DNA of 28,777 bases from JBFMDU01 sp034431935 (GTDB lineage: Bacteria; Chloroflexota; Dehalococcoidia; GIF9; JBFMDU01): contig DAOUCU010000010.1 in NCBI GenBank assembly GCA_034431935.1, positions 1-28,777 of the forward strand, in the 5' to 3' direction. The notes below the pieces were generated by a model. That model was not told where the DNA came from. It searched no databases and saw only the letters and a list, made by a program, of their open reading frames with translations. Below are positions 15,911-23,021 of the stretch, piece by piece. The position numbers and the translations under genes are program-made. Each line of letters begins with the position of its first letter. Positions within the stretch are counted from its first letter, which is position 1.

Positions 15911-15979
15911 GGATGTTCACCTGCCTATTGGGTCCTGGCATATACCAGAGAGCACGGCCTTCGGTGTCTCTATCGTATT

Positions 15980-16405
15980 TCATCGGTATCTCTCCAGGAG
16001 CGCCGGTATGCTTTCTGGCGAAACACCCGTGTGGAGGTCATCGTCTATCATTATTGCCGGACTGCCGTCACAGGCGCCAATGCAGTTGACCAACTGAAAG
16101 GAAAAGCGTCTATCGTGGGAAGTCTCGCCGGGTTTCAGGCCGGATGCTCTTGTGATGCTGTCTATCAAAGATTCCGCGCCTTTGATGTGGCAGGGCAGAC
16201 TTTTACAGACCCTGATGATGTGACGGCCCAGGGGGCGAGTTGACAGGAAGGAGTAGAAGCTGGCGACGCCATAAGCCTCGGCCACAGAGATACCAGCAGC
16301 CGTCGCGAGTTCGATTATGAGCGACCGGGGTATATGGCCGAGTTCGCGCTGGGCCAGTTCCAGGGCCGTAAGGAGGTCTTCGCGGGCTTTTACTTTTACT
16401 GTCAT
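15980..16405 (-). CDS. nuoE: NuoE-like [2Fe-2S] thioredoxin-fold subunit
   Basis: The 141 residues match the 24-kDa subunit of the NADH dehydrogenase module. An N-terminal helical part (IPRSLIIELATAAGISVAEAYGVASFYSFL) is followed by the thioredoxin-like [2Fe-2S] domain with CKSLPC (Cys67, Cys72) and CIGACDGSP (Cys108, Cys112), the C-x4-C and C-x3-C pattern of the family. It is placed 2 bp after the HoxU-like gene and 69 bp before nuoF; the 69-bp gap shows no feature other than the nuoF ribosome binding site. With NuoF it forms an NADH:acceptor diaphorase. Confidence 0.93.
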   Translation of the reverse strand: MTVKVKAREDLLTALELAQRELGHIPRSLIIELATAAGISVAEAYGVASFYSFLSTRPLGRHIIRVCKSLPCHIKGAESLIDSITRASGLKPGETSHDRRFSFQLVNCIGACDGSPAIMIDDDLHTGVSPESIPALLERYR

Positions 16406-16407
16406 TG

Positions 16408-17079
16408 CTAGCCCCTTAAGATCAGAGTCCGCGCCTTCGCTCTATCATCTACTGGTGTTTTAACAGCCATGGCTCCGCTGGGACACATGAGCACGCAGGT
16501 GTCGTTTCCGGCGAGTGCGGCGCCGATAGGGTCGTCGCATCCGGCCACGACCTTGCTCTGGAAACCGCGATTGGCGATGGCAAGCACGTTGTCTCTCGTT
16601 ATCTCAGCCGACGCACGTACACAGCGGCGGCAGAGCACGCATTTGGAGAGGTCAATGACATGACGTTCCGTTTCTTCCTTCGGGTAGTAGCGGTGGTGAG
16701 AGCGAAAGCGTGGTAGGCCGACATCCATCTCGGCGGCCAGCTTACGTAACTCGCAAATGTTGGCCTTGTCACACATGTAGCAGGTGCCGGCGTGACTCGA
16801 CAGCGTCAGCTCCAAGATAATCCGCCTGGCCTCAATAACCCGGGGGGAGTCGGTCCGGACAATCATGCCTGGTACCGCTGGTGTATGGCAGGAGCCGACG
16901 AGAGTTCGTGAGCCTTCTACTTCGACGATGCAGATGCGGCAGTTGCCAGATGGGAAGAGGTCGCGATGATAACAGAGCGTGGGGATGTAGATGCCATTCT
17001 CCAGTGCCACCTCCAGAATGGTCATGCCCTGATGCCCGCTGACCTTGCGGTCATTGATGATGAGTGTCACCTCGTCCAT
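16408..17079 (-). CDS. HoxU / NuoG N-terminal-like iron-sulphur subunit with a reduced cluster set
   Basis: The 223 residues correspond to HoxU or the N-terminal part of NuoG. A [2Fe-2S] domain has Cys36, 47, 50 and 64. The His-Cys [4Fe-4S] motif follows (His96, Cys100, Cys103, Cys109). The ferredoxin-like part has CVLCRRC (147, 150, 153) and a final CPSG (199). The oddity is that the fourth cysteine of the first motif is Ser157, and the second motif has only Cys195 of its first three. One cluster (147, 150, 153, 199) can still be built, whereas the second has lost its ligands. The protein should wire NuoEF to a partner, the hydrogenase or MetV proteins. Homologues are fused to formate dehydrogenases in other genomes. 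Confidence 0.88.
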   Translation of the reverse strand: MDEVTLIINDRKVSGHQGMTILEVALENGIYIPTLCYHRDLFPSGNCRICIVEVEGSRTLVGSCHTPAVPGMIVRTDSPRVIEARRIILELTLSSHAGTCYMCDKANICELRKLAAEMDVGLPRFRSHHRYYPKEETERHVIDLSKCVLCRRCVRASAEITRDNVLAIANRGFQSKVVAGCDDPIGAALAGNDTCVLMCPSGAMAVKTPVDDRAKARTLILRG

Positions 17080-17112
17080 CCCCCTGGTACCCTTCCACTC
17101 TGTTATAATCTC

Positions 17113-17979
17113 TTATAAATTGCAGGCGTCAAGAACCGGCGGGACTCTCGCCTCGAGGCCAATGGCCATAATGTGTACACCCTGGCACATACCCTTCATC
17201 TGGTTAATGAGCCGGGCGGCGATTTCGATGCTCTTTTGCACTTTATTTTCAGCCTTATCAAGCTCATTGATAAGCTCATCGGGTACGTGGACGCCGGCCA
17301 CGTTCTTATTCATAAACCGGGCCATGGCTACCGAACGGAGAAGGACGATGCCGACCATGACAGGCACGCCGAATCTTCCTGCCTGTTTCATGAAGATCTC
17401 GAACTTTTTCGGCTCGTAGACAGCCTGGGTCTGGAAGAACTGGGCACCGGCCTTGACCTTTTTTTCCATCTTGAGCAGTTGCGGCCCGAGAGGTTCGGCG
17501 CCGGGGGTTACGCAGGCGCCCAGATAAAAATGGGGCACACCTTTAAGATCCTTGCCGGCCAGGTCCTTGCCGGCTTCGAGCTGTTTGGCGGCATAGAGCA
17601 GGGAGACCGAATCGAGGTCGAAAACCGGCATCGCCGTCGGGTGGTCACCGAGGAAGGTATGGTCGCCGGTGAGGCAGAGTACGTTCTCGATGCCTTGAAC
17701 GTAGGCGCTGAGCAGGTCCGACTGGAGAGCGATGCGGTTGCGGTCACGGCAGGTCATCTGGAAGATAGGCTCGATGCCGTGGTCTTTGAGGAGCCGGGCG
17801 GCGGTGAGTGAGCCGACCCTCATGACCGCGCTCTGCTGGTCAGTGACATTGATAGCGGTTACTCTCGGACGCAAAAGCTCGGCATTGTCCAGGAACTCTT
17901 TCATGTCCACGCCTTTGGGCGGCCCGACCTCTGCCGTCACCACAAATTTGCCACTCTTGAGAGCTTCACGGAATGTCAT
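17113..17979 (-). CDS. metF: Methylenetetrahydrofolate reductase, MetF family (copy 2, MetV-coupled)
   Basis: A 288-residue MetF with the same barrel motifs as copy 1: VTAEVGPPKG near the N-terminus, INVTDQQSAVMRVGS, CRDRNRIALQSD and LCLTGDHTFLGDHP. It differs from copy 1 clearly in the rest, for example in the segment KQLEAGKDLAGKDLKGVPHFYLGACVTPGAEP. Its ATG overlaps the metV stop as ATGA and AAGGAGG lies 10 bases upstream. With MetV it should form the short-MetF/MetV complex known from acetogens, which receives electrons through iron-sulphur clusters rather than directly from NAD(P)H. The HoxU-like gene follows after 33 bp. Confidence 0.92.
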   Translation of the reverse strand: MTFREALKSGKFVVTAEVGPPKGVDMKEFLDNAELLRPRVTAINVTDQQSAVMRVGSLTAARLLKDHGIEPIFQMTCRDRNRIALQSDLLSAYVQGIENVLCLTGDHTFLGDHPTAMPVFDLDSVSLLYAAKQLEAGKDLAGKDLKGVPHFYLGACVTPGAEPLGPQLLKMEKKVKAGAQFFQTQAVYEPKKFEIFMKQAGRFGVPVMVGIVLLRSVAMARFMNKNVAGVHVPDELINELDKAENKVQKSIEIAARLINQMKGMCQGVHIMAIGLEARVPPVLDACNL

Positions 17980-18692
17980 TTCTTGGCAACCTCCTTAGCG
18001 GTCGTGGCGGTGGGAGCAATGTCCGGCTGGTCGATTGACCATTTGATGGTGGAGCGCAAAGCCGGCGGCGGCTGCATTTTGTTCCAGTTCTTGACCCTGA
18101 CGGTGTCTTTCATGTAATCGAGTTTGCCAAGCTTTTCCAGCCGTTCGTATATCAACTGCCAGCCGCATGGTCGGACCTCGGGCTCAACCTCACAGCGTCC
18201 GTTCTTGGAGCCGCCGCACTGGCCGTTGATGAGCATCTTACTGCAATTGGTCAGTGGGCATATACCGCCGGTGTACTCCAGTACGCAGTCGCCGCACTGA
18301 CGGCAGCGTTCGGCACCGGGCCACTCACCGCGGGCGCCGCCGAGATTGATGGTGTTGGTGGCCGGGTGGCAGACCTTGTCAATGACAGCGGCGGCAGCCT
18401 GGATGCCGATGCCACAGGTCATGACCAGAACAGAGTCGGCGCTCTCCACCTGGGATTTGAACGGCAGGAGCTTGAACTTAATCTGGGCGCGGTCGCAGAG
18501 GAAGTCGGCTACGGCCCAGCCGGTGACCGTTTTCCCCTCCTGCTCCAGCTGTTTGCTGGTGGCGAGCACCGTGGCTTCGTCACCGGTCTTGCTGACTTCG
18601 GCGCAACCCTTGCATCCCAGAATGAATACTTTCTTGTCGCTGGCCAGGTAGCTCTGGATGACATTCCAGGGCTTCAATTCGGAAACTATCAT
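17976..18692 (-). CDS. metV: MetV-like methylene-THF reductase C-terminal-domain iron-sulphur protein (copy 2)
   Basis: A 238-residue MetV paralogue. Cysteines lie in GCKGC (27, 30), Cys66, Cys93, CRQCGDC (130, 133, 136), CPLTNC (145, 150), NGQCGG (159), GRCEV (167) and Cys176, nearly the same positions as in copy 1. The C-terminal tail (after about 205) is low in complexity and differs from that of copy 1. A strong AGGAGG lies 6 bases before the ATG, which itself overlaps the stop of the hydrogenase protease gene as ATGA; its own stop overlaps metF. So hydrogenase maturation and methylene-THF reductase genes are translationally linked here. Confidence 0.88.
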   Translation of the reverse strand: MIVSELKPWNVIQSYLASDKKVFILGCKGCAEVSKTGDEATVLATSKQLEQEGKTVTGWAVADFLCDRAQIKFKLLPFKSQVESADSVLVMTCGIGIQAAAAVIDKVCHPATNTINLGGARGEWPGAERCRQCGDCVLEYTGGICPLTNCSKMLINGQCGGSKNGRCEVEPEVRPCGWQLIYERLEKLGKLDYMKDTVRVKNWNKMQPPPALRSTIKWSIDQPDIAPTATTAKEVAKK

Positions 18693-19195
18693 CTAGTTCC
18701 TCCTGCAAGCTTGTTGGCTTGGATTTCGTTAAGGACCAGCCCGATGACTTCGGGTATTTTGTTTCTAACGGTGGCGGAAAGGTCGGTGCCCCAGTCCACT
18801 CGCTCCGGCTCAATGCCAATGACCACAGTCTCGCGCGGTAGCTTGTCTATGAGCGACATGGCGGTGAGGCTGTCGGCAGCACTCCACTCATGGAGGGAGA
18901 TGCCGGGCGACTTCAGACGCTGGATGTCCTCGCCAGCAAAGCGGTAGACTGTTCCCGGTTTGAGTCCTCCGTTGATGGCGTCGAGTACTATCAACCGATC
19001 GACATCTTTAAGCAGGAGCATGGCATCCGGCGAGGTTCCGCCATCGACAGTGGTGACACTGGCGTAGCCAGCCAAATGCTCGTTCAGAGTGCTGATGAGG
19101 TGTATCCCGACGCCCTCATCGCCCAGAAGCCAGTTACCAATACCAAGAATGACGGTTCTTGGTGGAGTGGATGTATTAACTGACGCGCACGGCAT
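18689..19195 (-). CDS. [NiFe] hydrogenase maturation endopeptidase (HyaD/HupD/HycI family)
   Basis: The protease removes the C-terminal tail of the large subunit after nickel insertion. The family motifs are clear: GIGNWLLGDEGVGIHLI with the nickel-sensing Glu, VDGGTSPDAMLLL with the Asp, LDAINGGLKPGTVYRF, and the His in SLHEWSAADSL. Length (168) is normal. The gene overlaps the end of the large-subunit gene by 20 bp, the common arrangement for a cognate protease. An AGAGG-like ribosome binding site lies inside the large-subunit frame. Its stop overlaps the metV start. Confidence 0.93.
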   Translation of the reverse strand: MPCASVNTSTPPRTVILGIGNWLLGDEGVGIHLISTLNEHLAGYASVTTVDGGTSPDAMLLLKDVDRLIVLDAINGGLKPGTVYRFAGEDIQRLKSPGISLHEWSAADSLTAMSLIDKLPRETVVIGIEPERVDWGTDLSATVRNKIPEVIGLVLNEIQANKLAGGTR

Positions 19196-20735
19196 TAATG
19201 TGGTTGCCTCTAGGGGTAATCAGGTGCACCGCGCATGCGATGCACGGGTCGAATGAACGTACGGTTCGCAGGACTTCGAACGGGTTCTTTTCGTCTTTGA
19301 TTTTGGTGCCGATAAGGGCCTGTTCTACCGGCCCCGGCTGGTCCCTGTCGTCGCGTGGTGAGAAGTTCCAAGTACTTGGGACCACTGCCTGGTAGTTGGC
19401 AATCTTGTGGTCTTTGATTTCTATCCAGTGGCCAAGGGCGCCGCGAGCTCCGTCCACCAGCCCCATGCCGAAAGCCGTTTCCGGGATGGTATAGTCCACG
19501 TAAGCCGGCTCGCCCGGCTTGAGCTGGAGCAGCCACTCCGGCATGGTATCGGCCACGTATTTGCAGTACAGGGCGCGGGCGGCAATGCGGCCAAGAACAG
19601 AGAAGAGTGCCGCCGGGCTGGCTTTGAACTGCGAAAGTACACCATCAACCATGCCCTTGAGGCGTGGTTCGCCGGTGAGGTAGGTAGCAACAACTCTGGC
19701 CAGCGGGCCAACTTCATAGACCTTGCCGCCATAACGCGGTGCCTTGAGCCATGAGTAAGCATTCTTCTTGTGCGGAGAAGGGCTGGTCTCCCCCCAGCTC
19801 GGGTGCTTGTTGGTGCTCGTGTCGGTATACCAGGAGTACTTTACCTGCTCCGCAATCTGGTTGGTATCAAGCGGCTGTAAGTTGAGGTCGGTGGAAACGG
19901 TGCCTGCCTTCATCAACCGGGCGCGCTTGGTGTAATCGGCAACCTTGCCGTCAAGGTCGAAACTGCCGTACGACAGCAGATTGCCGCATCCGGCGCCGAT
20001 GCCGAAATAGTCCGGGTAAAAGCTGGCCACGGCCAGAACGTCCGGAACGTAAACGGTATCGATGAAGTCGCGTAATTCATTGAGCCGCCAGAGAAAGGCG
20101 GCGATTTTATCTACTGTGACCGTCTCGGTGACGCCGCCAGGGACGACGGCCATGTTGTGCGGCATCTTGCCACCGAAGATGGCGAGCATCTCCTGGCCCT
20201 TGCGTCTCATTTCGAGAGCTTTGACATAGTGGGCGACGCAGTCGATGTTTGCCTTTGCTGGCAGACGATAATCACCCTCATAGCGAGGTACGAATGGTCC
20301 AAGAGCACCGCGCTCGATAAATTTCTTCACTGAATTCAGCGTGGGGTCGTTGCCATCATATCCGGCCACCGCTGTAACGTCGACGTAGTCAAGGGCAACC
20401 AGGTGGTAGAAGTGGAGGATATGGTCGGCGATATGGGCGGCACCAAGGATCAGGTTGCGTACCAGGCGGCCGTTATCGGGGATCTTGTCAGCGATACCAA
20501 AGGCGCTGTCAAGGTTGAGGGTTCCGGCGATGGAGTGACTGGTGGGGCAGACGCCACAGATGCGCTGGACATAGCGCTGGGCGTCGCGAGGGTCATGGCC
20601 GCGGAGCATGATTTCGATGCCGCGGAACATCATGCCGGAAGTGCGGGCATCTTTGACCACACCGTTTTCAACCGTGACCTCTACCTTCAGGTGGCCTTCA
20701 ATTCTGGTTACGGGGTCGATGGTGATCTTGCTCAA
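19176..20735 (-). CDS. [NiFe] hydrogenase large (catalytic) subunit
   Basis: The catalytic subunit holds the Ni-Fe site that splits or forms H2. The N-terminus SKITIDPVTRIEGHLKVEV is that of group 1-like uptake enzymes. The L1 motif RICGVCPTSH gives Cys60, Cys63 and His67, and the L2 motif DPCIACAVH gives Cys498, Cys501 and His504; all four Ni ligands are cysteine, so it is not a selenoenzyme. Fifteen residues follow His504 and would be cleaved by the next gene's product. I chose the TTG at 20735 (519 residues) because family members start at this point and AGGAGG lies 10 bases upstream; longer frames run into the small-subunit gene, whose stop is 14 bp away. No membrane cytochrome b gene follows. 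Confidence 0.94.
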   Translation of the reverse strand: MSKITIDPVTRIEGHLKVEVTVENGVVKDARTSGMMFRGIEIMLRGHDPRDAQRYVQRICGVCPTSHSIAGTLNLDSAFGIADKIPDNGRLVRNLILGAAHIADHILHFYHLVALDYVDVTAVAGYDGNDPTLNSVKKFIERGALGPFVPRYEGDYRLPAKANIDCVAHYVKALEMRRKGQEMLAIFGGKMPHNMAVVPGGVTETVTVDKIAAFLWRLNELRDFIDTVYVPDVLAVASFYPDYFGIGAGCGNLLSYGSFDLDGKVADYTKRARLMKAGTVSTDLNLQPLDTNQIAEQVKYSWYTDTSTNKHPSWGETSPSPHKKNAYSWLKAPRYGGKVYEVGPLARVVATYLTGEPRLKGMVDGVLSQFKASPAALFSVLGRIAARALYCKYVADTMPEWLLQLKPGEPAYVDYTIPETAFGMGLVDGARGALGHWIEIKDHKIANYQAVVPSTWNFSPRDDRDQPGPVEQALIGTKIKDEKNPFEVLRTVRSFDPCIACAVHLITPRGNHINAVRVS

Positions 20736-20749
20736 TGTAGTGCGACCTC

Positions 20750-21637
20750 CTATTTCTGAGGTTTGCCCACGGTGGGAATATTGGTCTCGGTGAGCTTCTG
20801 GTACATCGGCACCAGCAGGTCGGGAAATCCGGGTTCGCAGCAGCCTATGCATGGCGAACCGGCGCCGATACACCAGTTGACGCCGCCGTTCCACATCCGC
20901 TTGGGGCAGTCTGAATGAGTCACTGGCCCTTTACATCCAAGCTCGTTGAGGCAGCCAGGCTCGCCGAACTTTTTAGCGAATTTGCCTTCGTCGAAGTAAG
21001 CACGGCGCGGGCAGTTTTCATGTATGAGGCTGCCGAAAAACGCTTTGGGTCGTTTCCATTCATCGAGGTCTTCCGGTTTGGGCAGGCCGGTTAGAAGGAT
21101 GGAAGCGACTGTTCCAATAAACCAGTCGGGGTGGGGAGGACAGCCGGTGATGTTGATGAGCGGCTTGTTGATTCCCTTCGACTTGAGGAATTCATCGGTG
21201 CCGATGAAGCCGCCGATGTTTGGCTTGCTTCCAGCGATGCCGCCGGAGACGGCGCAGGTGCCCAGGGCGATGACGGCCAAGGCGTTGCGGGCCAGCCGCT
21301 CGATGCGGTCGGCAATCGGCTCTTCGTGACCGTGACCGTTACTCATCATGCAGTAGATGCCTTTTTCAGCGGTAGCGATGGCGCCGTCGACAACGAGAAC
21401 GTAGCCGCCGGCGTTCTTCTTTTCCGTGTCTTCGAGCACCTGGACCACCATATCGCCGGCGCCGGCCATGACGGTGGGATGAAAGCGGAGATTGATGTGC
21501 TTGCCGGGAACGATCTCATCGATTAGGACGTTCTTGATGGTGGGACTGACTGCATTCAGTACCGAGACCGAGCACCCCGTACATGCCCCTGAAAGAACCC
21601 ACACCACAGGGATTTCCTGGACCTGGGACATCGTCAT
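20750..21637 (-). CDS. [NiFe] hydrogenase small (electron-transfer) subunit without Tat signal
   Basis: The 295-residue protein carries electrons from the Ni-Fe site through three iron-sulphur clusters. The proximal cluster has Cys19, Cys22 (SGACTGCS), Cys128 and Cys166. The distal cluster has His206, Cys209, Cys229 and Cys235. The medial cluster has Cys244, Cys263 and Cys266, and also Cys256 (VNWCIGAG) where standard group 1 enzymes have proline, so a [4Fe-4S] instead of [3Fe-4S] is likely. The protein begins only 18 residues before the first cluster, with no twin-arginine leader and no C-terminal membrane helix, so the enzyme should be cytosolic. A strong AAGGAGGG precedes the ATG. It heads the thirteen-gene array. 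Confidence 0.94.
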   Translation of the reverse strand: MTMSQVQEIPVVWVLSGACTGCSVSVLNAVSPTIKNVLIDEIVPGKHINLRFHPTVMAGAGDMVVQVLEDTEKKNAGGYVLVVDGAIATAEKGIYCMMSNGHGHEEPIADRIERLARNALAVIALGTCAVSGGIAGSKPNIGGFIGTDEFLKSKGINKPLINITGCPPHPDWFIGTVASILLTGLPKPEDLDEWKRPKAFFGSLIHENCPRRAYFDEGKFAKKFGEPGCLNELGCKGPVTHSDCPKRMWNGGVNWCIGAGSPCIGCCEPGFPDLLVPMYQKLTETNIPTVGKPQK

Positions 21638-21697
21638 ATGCCCTCCTTACTTAGGCAAAATGCAGGGTTTCTACGTAAGTGGGGTTAAACGGCGGCT

Positions 21698-21727
21698 ATT
21701 GTAATACTATTGACCCGGGTAAATCAA
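21698..21727 (-). promoter_or_regulatory. Candidate promoter of the hydrogenase/MetFV operon
   Basis: On the minus strand TTGATT (21727-21722) and TACAAT (21703-21698) are 18 bp apart, matching -35 and -10 at 4/6 and 5/6. Transcription would start near 21691, leaving a leader of about 53 bases. Two CCCGGG palindromes, ACCCGGGT at 21713-21720 and ACCCGGGC at 21730-21737, flank the -35 box with a 17-bp period and could be an operator, or form a hairpin at the end of the upstream transcript. Confidence 0.42.
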
Positions 21728-21776
21728 GAACCCGGGCAGATTTCCTGGAGCAAGCATTTGTCGTGCCCTGGAGACT

Positions 21777-23021
21777 TCACTTCTGGCGTGATGAGGGGCG
21801 GTGTCTCTCGATGAAACCACTGATACTGGCGACAGCAGTATCACCGTCAAGGCCGCATTTTCCGAACTGCTCACGTGCTCTAGTTAATACACTGGTAAGG
21901 TCGCTGCTATTTATCAAATTACGGAAATACTCGGGTACAGTTATTCCGGCATACTGCCCGACCAGTAGAATATCGTGTGTTACCCTGGGTAATCCTTTGT
22001 CGAAACCGACCATGGCACCGTAACAGCTACGGCAGGTGGTGACCATCATTTCGGCATCGGTAGCGGCCGCTTCTTTAAGCCTCTCGGTGCGAAGTTTTTC
22101 GGTTGCCGGATGATTGGTAGTGTTGGCGAGGCCGCCGCAGCATATTGAATTCTGACGGTTGTGCTCCATTTCAGTCAGGGTAATGCCGGGCAAGCTGGAA
22201 AGCAGTCGTCTTGGTGTCTCATAGTCAGCGGTAACACCGCGCCTGGGGTCGCAAGAATCGTGGTAGGTTATGGTCTTTTTCCCGCGGTAGCTCAGTTTGA
22301 TCCTTGAAAGGTTCCGAAGCAGAAAATCGACATGGTGAAAAGATTCCAGCCCGGTGAGAAGAGGGGAAATGAAGGCATGGCATGATGCACATTCAAAGAC
22401 TGCCGTATGCGGTCTGTAAGATTTTATAAGCTCAGCAGAGTATTGTCTCACCTTCTGGGCCAGTTCATATTTACCGTTTAGAAGGTAACCAGCCCCGCAG
22501 CACAGACCGTCGCCGCCCAGTGCTACCGCCGACATGCCCATCTGCTCAACCAGACGTAGTAAGGTTATTGCTATTTCAGGTGTGGCCAGTACGTAGCAAC
22601 CCAGATAGACGACTATGTCTTTAGTGACGCCCATCGGAGCATGGTTGCTGAACCAGGGCGGTTTCTGGTCGAGAACCAGCGTAGAGATAAGTCGACCGAA
22701 GTGATAGGGGGAGTCCGGAAGCCATTGTTGTAACATCCGGGTCGGTGCCGAGCCGCGTCGGAGTAGCTCACGCCGGGCGACAGCAAAGAGATCGGGTGCA
22801 ATTTTTTCGGGGCACCACTGGCGGCACTGTCCACAGCCCATGCATGTCCAGACCAACTCTCTTACCTTGGGGGTACATGGGCCACCGCTGATCACATCAA
22901 CCATGTCCGTTACGAGTATCGCAGGGTCAGCTCCGCCGATGAACTCTGAAAGTATCGGACATTGCTCAACGCAAAGGCCGCATTTGAGGCAGCGCTCGAT
23001 GATATCAGTTTTTGCATTCAT
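21777..23021 (-). CDS. HdrD/GlcF-like iron-sulphur protein with two CCG domains
   Basis: The 414-residue protein has an N-terminal two-cluster ferredoxin domain, CLKCGLCVEQCP and CMGCGQCRQWCP, then two CCG domains. The first has YLGC, LCCGAGY and ECASC; the second HDSC, SICCGG and TCRSC, so both CX(n)CCX(n)CxxC motifs are complete, as in HdrB/HdrD, which hold noncubane [4Fe-4S] clusters for disulphide chemistry. Similar proteins pass electrons from flavin oxidases (GlcF) or to quinones. No membrane segment is seen. The ATG overlaps the upstream cupin stop as ATGA. The hydrogenase small-subunit gene begins 139 bp downstream on the same strand, after a promoter candidate, so a link with it is possible but unproven. 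Confidence 0.87.
   Translation of the reverse strand: MNAKTDIIERCLKCGLCVEQCPILSEFIGGADPAILVTDMVDVISGGPCTPKVRELVWTCMGCGQCRQWCPEKIAPDLFAVARRELLRRGSAPTRMLQQWLPDSPYHFGRLISTLVLDQKPPWFSNHAPMGVTKDIVVYLGCYVLATPEIAITLLRLVEQMGMSAVALGGDGLCCGAGYLLNGKYELAQKVRQYSAELIKSYRPHTAVFECASCHAFISPLLTGLESFHHVDFLLRNLSRIKLSYRGKKTITYHDSCDPRRGVTADYETPRRLLSSLPGITLTEMEHNRQNSICCGGLANTTNHPATEKLRTERLKEAAATDAEMMVTTCRSCYGAMVGFDKGLPRVTHDILLVGQYAGITVPEYFRNLINSSDLTSVLTRAREQFGKCGLDGDTAVASISGFIERHRPSSRQK

Noticed and set aside
14696..17079. Part of a complex I operon
   Set aside because: Only NuoE, NuoF and a short HoxU-like protein occur; no membrane subunits or NuoB/C/D are present and the neighbours are metF, metV and hydrogenase genes.
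19176..19260. Selenocysteine [NiFeSe] hydrogenase
   Set aside because: The large-subunit motif reads DPCIACAVH with a TGC codon and no in-frame TGA before the stop.
20736..20894. Longer N-terminus for the hydrogenase large subunit
   Set aside because: The extra 53 residues lie inside the small-subunit gene in another frame, are Arg-rich, and family members start at SKITIDPVTRIEGH; the TTG at 20735 with AGGAGG fits better.
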